Shown here: piece after piece, positions 4,214 through 6,140 of the stretch
How the letters are laid out: each line of letters starts with the position of its first letter
How positions within the stretch are numbered: position 1 is the stretch's first letter
Source of the DNA: Chloroflexota bacterium
GTDB taxonomy: Bacteria > Chloroflexota > Anaerolineae > Promineifilales > Promineifilaceae
Assembly (NCBI GenBank): GCA_008501785.1
Contig: QQUD01000352.1
Coordinates: 1 to 6,140, forward strand
Reading direction: 5' to 3'
DNA: 6,140 nt
Notes under the pieces: generated by a model
What the model was told of the DNA's origin: nothing
Databases searched by the model: none
What the model saw: only the letters and a program-made list of their open reading frames with translations
Program-made: the position numbers and the translations under genes

Positions 4214-4885
4214 TTATTTTTCACCCAACAAACCGCGTTGCGCAGCCAATCGTGCTGCTTGCCTACGGTTGACTGCGTGCAGCTTGCTCAGAATATTGCG
4301 CACATGGCTTTTGGTTGTGTGCAGGCTGATACAAAGCTGGTCTGAAATTTCCTGATTAGATGCGCCCACCGCAATCATATTGAGCACTTCCAGTTCACGA
4401 GTAGTTAAATCGGGATTGTTCTCTGTAGGCGTTTGTGTGTTGGCTTGTTTGGCTAACCGGGCGTAGGCGTTGAGCAGACTGGCGGCCAGTTTGGGGGGCA
4501 GTCTGGCTTCCCCACCCAATGTGCTGCGTACACCGAGCAAAAAATCCTCGGAGCTTGTGTCTTTCAGCATATACCCGTTCGCGCCTGCCTTAATCGCGGC
4601 AAACAGCTTTTCATCCTGCTCGTGAACGGTAAGCATGACAATCCGCACATCCGGCAGCGCTTCCCGAATCAGCCGGGTTGCTTCCAGCCCATCACAAATC
4701 GGCATGTTAATGTCCATCACAATCAGGTCTGGCTGCACATCACGTGCCAGGGTGAGTGCTTCCAGACCGTCACCGGCCTGACCGGCAACTGTGAGATCGT
4801 GTTGAGCATTAACCAGACCGGCCAACCCTTCACGGAACAGTTCATGATCATCGACGAGTAAAATACGGGCAGAGTGTGCGGACAT
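4214..4885 (-). CDS. NarL/LuxR-family response regulator
   Basis: A 223-residue two-domain DNA-binding response regulator. The receiver domain (about 5-125) has all the expected residues: D12 and D13 for Mg2+, D58 as phosphoacceptor (VMDINMP), T86 (MLTVHE) and K108 (YMLKD). After a Gln/Thr/Asn-rich linker (about 145-157) comes a LuxR-type helix-turn-helix (about 158-220): LTTRELEVLNMIAVGASNQE, then ISLHTTKSHVRNILSKL. Phosphorylation by the adjacent kinase should release the output domain for DNA binding. The ATG at 4885 shares its A with the kinase stop codon (TGATG), and a perfect AGGAGG (4893-4898) lies 7 bases upstream inside the end of the kinase gene, which indicates tight translational coupling. 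Target genes cannot be told from this window. The NarL-like subfamily is certain; a role in nitrate or oxygen response is inference from the neighbours. Confidence 0.96.
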   Translation of the reverse strand: MSAHSARILLVDDHELFREGLAGLVNAQHDLTVAGQAGDGLEALTLARDVQPDLIVMDINMPICDGLEATRLIREALPDVRIVMLTVHEQDEKLFAAIKAGANGYMLKDTSSEDFLLGVRSTLGGEARLPPKLAASLLNAYARLAKQANTQTPTENNPDLTTRELEVLNMIAVGASNQEISDQLCISLHTTKSHVRNILSKLHAVNRRQAARLAAQRGLLGEK

Positions 4886-6140
4886 CAGATTACCTCCTCA
4901 GAACGGGGAATGGCGGAATGGGTCGGGAATGTGACGGTGATGCGAGTTCCGTGCCCCGGCGCTGACTGAATGGTGAACTGCCCCCGGCTGCGTTCGGCGC
5001 GGGCACGCATGATGGTCAGTCCCAAGTGGTTTTGGCTTTGGACTTGTTCAGGATCAAAGCCAATGCCGTTGTCGCTGATCATAATCGTTATCGTGCCGAG
5101 GGCGTGTGTAATGAAGATTTTGGCGTGGGTGGCCTGGGCGTGGCGACATACATTGGTTAAGGCTTCGCGGATGATGTAAACAGCTTGTTTTTGGATAACG
5201 GCCGTTACGCCACCCCCCTTTTCCCCATCCATCACCATCTCAACCGCCATGCCTGTTTTATCTTCAAATTCTGCCAGCAGCGATTTGATAGTCATGATGA
5301 ATTCGCCTGGGTCAGGCACTTTTTCCTGCAAGCCGGTGAGCGCCATACGCACCTGGACATAGGCGTGTTTTAGACTGGACTGCAGTTGGGCCACGCGCCG
5401 CTGTACCTGCGTGTCGCTACCGTTTTCAAGTTTAACTGAAAGTTGGTCGATGCTCAAATGCATCGCACCCAGGGTTTGCGCCAGATTATCGTGCAGATCA
5501 GCAGCCAGGCGTTCCCGTTCGGCCAGCGATGCGTTTTCTTTCGCCTGCTGCTTGGCTGCTGCAATCAGGTGCGTGTTTTCCAGTGAAACGGCGGCCGCAT
5601 TTGCCAGCAGCGTCAACACCCGGGCTTCGTTGTCGTCAAACAGCCGTTCTGGACGTACTACACACAGCGCTCCCAGCGAGCGCCCGCCCACTTGCAGCGG
5701 TGCAGCAATGCAGGATGCAGATGGAAAGTGGTCTAAAAATCCACAGTTGGCACAGTGCCCTTCTGAAATGACGGTTTTATGTTCGCTGATTACGGGTGCA
5801 GCCAGTCCGCGGTTGGTTGATTGCTTCAGCCCCAGATATGTGTCGGTCGTGCCGCTGGATGCGACGAGTTCGAGGGTATCGGCTTGTTGGTTGAGGACAC
5901 AGACGGAAACGGCCGTTCCCTTCATCACAGCACAGGTATGATCCGCCACCGATTGCAGCAGCTGCTCTGGTTCCAGTTCACGCACAATTTCCTGACTAAA
6001 AGCAAAAGCCGTTGAGAGTTCCTGGGTGCGTTGGGCTACCTGTTGCTCCAACGAATTTTGATGTTCGGCAATTTCTGTACGCATGGTTGACATCGTTTGG
6101 CCCAGTCGTCCTAATTCATTGTTTGGCAGGCTGGGAAACG
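4885..6140 (-). CDS. NarX-like sensor histidine kinase with GAF domain, 5' end missing
   Basis: The frame stays open to the right edge, so the true start and any membrane sensor domain are outside; 418 codons are (nearly) complete here. Residue numbers refer to this fragment. Order: the end of a HAMP linker (about 1-25, NNELGRLGQTMSTMR), a coiled coil, a GAF domain (about 56-190), a HisKA_3 dimerization domain with phosphoacceptor H216 (ERERLAADLHDN), and an HATPase domain with N-box N329 (REALTNVCRHA), DNGIGF (356-361) and GHGTRI (395-400). The HAMP piece implies a transmembrane receptor upstream. The GAF domain contains a cysteine cluster, C129-x2-C132-x10-C143 (GHCANCGFLDHFPSASC), which may bind a metal or sense redox state. 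The gene is coupled to the response regulator by TGATG. HisKA_3 kinases of the NarX/NreB/DesK type pair with NarL-type regulators, as here. Confidence 0.95.
   Translation of the reverse strand, partial: FPSLPNNELGRLGQTMSTMRTEIAEHQNSLEQQVAQRTQELSTAFAFSQEIVRELEPEQLLQSVADHTCAVMKGTAVSVCVLNQQADTLELVASSGTTDTYLGLKQSTNRGLAAPVISEHKTVISEGHCANCGFLDHFPSASCIAAPLQVGGRSLGALCVVRPERLFDDNEARVLTLLANAAAVSLENTHLIAAAKQQAKENASLAERERLAADLHDNLAQTLGAMHLSIDQLSVKLENGSDTQVQRRVAQLQSSLKHAYVQVRMALTGLQEKVPDPGEFIMTIKSLLAEFEDKTGMAVEMVMDGEKGGGVTAVIQKQAVYIIREALTNVCRHAQATHAKIFITHALGTITIMISDNGIGFDPEQVQSQNHLGLTIMRARAERSRGQFTIQSAPGHGTRITVTFPTHSAIPRSEEVI
5197..5206. repeat. Iterated palindrome AACGGCCGTT, copy 8
   Basis: Inside the kinase gene, extended to a 12-bp palindrome TAACGGCCGTTA (5196-5207); read as ACG GCC GTT = Thr-Ala-Val in the GVTAVIQ segment before the N-box. 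Confidence 0.8.
5908..5917. repeat. Iterated palindrome AACGGCCGTT, copy 9
   Basis: Inside the kinase gene at the start of the GAF domain; ACG GCC GTT encodes Thr-Ala-Val in KGTAVSV. Confidence 0.8.

Noticed and set aside
5411..5941. 176-codon plus-strand open frame opposite the kinase
   Set aside because: It is antisense to a clear GAF/HisKA_3 coding region, has a Ser/Arg/Ala-rich composition typical of shadow frames, and has no ribosome-binding site.

Overview
This 6.1 kb window comes from a bacterial chromosome of roughly 50% G+C. Every well-supported gene except one small one lies on the minus strand. The content suggests a free-living facultative anaerobe or respiring environmental bacterium: two Crp/Fnr-type regulators, a perfect FNR box, a two-[Fe-S] ferredoxin, and a NarX/NarL-like histidine kinase and response regulator pair. 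I cannot fix the taxon. The style of the genes and the dense palindromic repeats would fit a Chloroflexota (Anaerolineae-like) genome, but that is a low-confidence impression.

Layout, left to right. The window opens with the N-terminal part of a heavy-metal-associated (HMA) protein on the minus strand (1-140). A 450-base gene-free stretch (141-590) follows. It holds two compound palindromic repeats, a weak FNR-like promoter pointing at the HMA gene, and a strong terminator for the next gene. A Crp/Fnr regulator (591-1349, minus) comes next, then a MITE-like element with a 9-bp target duplication (1445-1666). Directly after the element is a 72-residue protein of unknown function (1679-1897, plus). 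This gene converges on a ferredoxin gene (1941-2351, minus) that has a textbook class II FNR promoter. Upstream of the ferredoxin lie a second Crp/Fnr regulator (2480-3151) and an overlapping VOC/glyoxalase-fold gene (3144-3539), which form a coupled pair. The region 3590-4186 is degraded: a truncated, frameshifted fragment resembling DUF6094, plus an AT-richer coding remnant. The window closes with a LuxR/NarL-type response regulator (4214-4885) and its histidine kinase (4885 to beyond the right edge), which overlap by one base.

How the genes may work together. Both Crp/Fnr proteins carry the E-x-x-S-R recognition helix that reads TTGAT half-sites. Neither has the N-terminal cysteine cluster of FNR or the cAMP pocket residues of CRP. 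The ferredoxin promoter carries the matching site TTGAT-CCAA-ATCAA, centred exactly 41.5 bases upstream of the start position implied by a TATGCT -10 box. The simplest reading is redox or gas-responsive control of electron-transfer genes by one or both regulators. The kinase/regulator pair is probably a parallel respiratory input.

The most unusual signal is a short palindrome, ACGGCCGT, usually extended to AACGGCCGTT. It occurs nine times in 6.1 kb, in both coding and non-coding DNA, where about 0.1 would be expected by chance. This resembles the highly iterated palindromes (HIP1) of cyanobacteria but has a different sequence.
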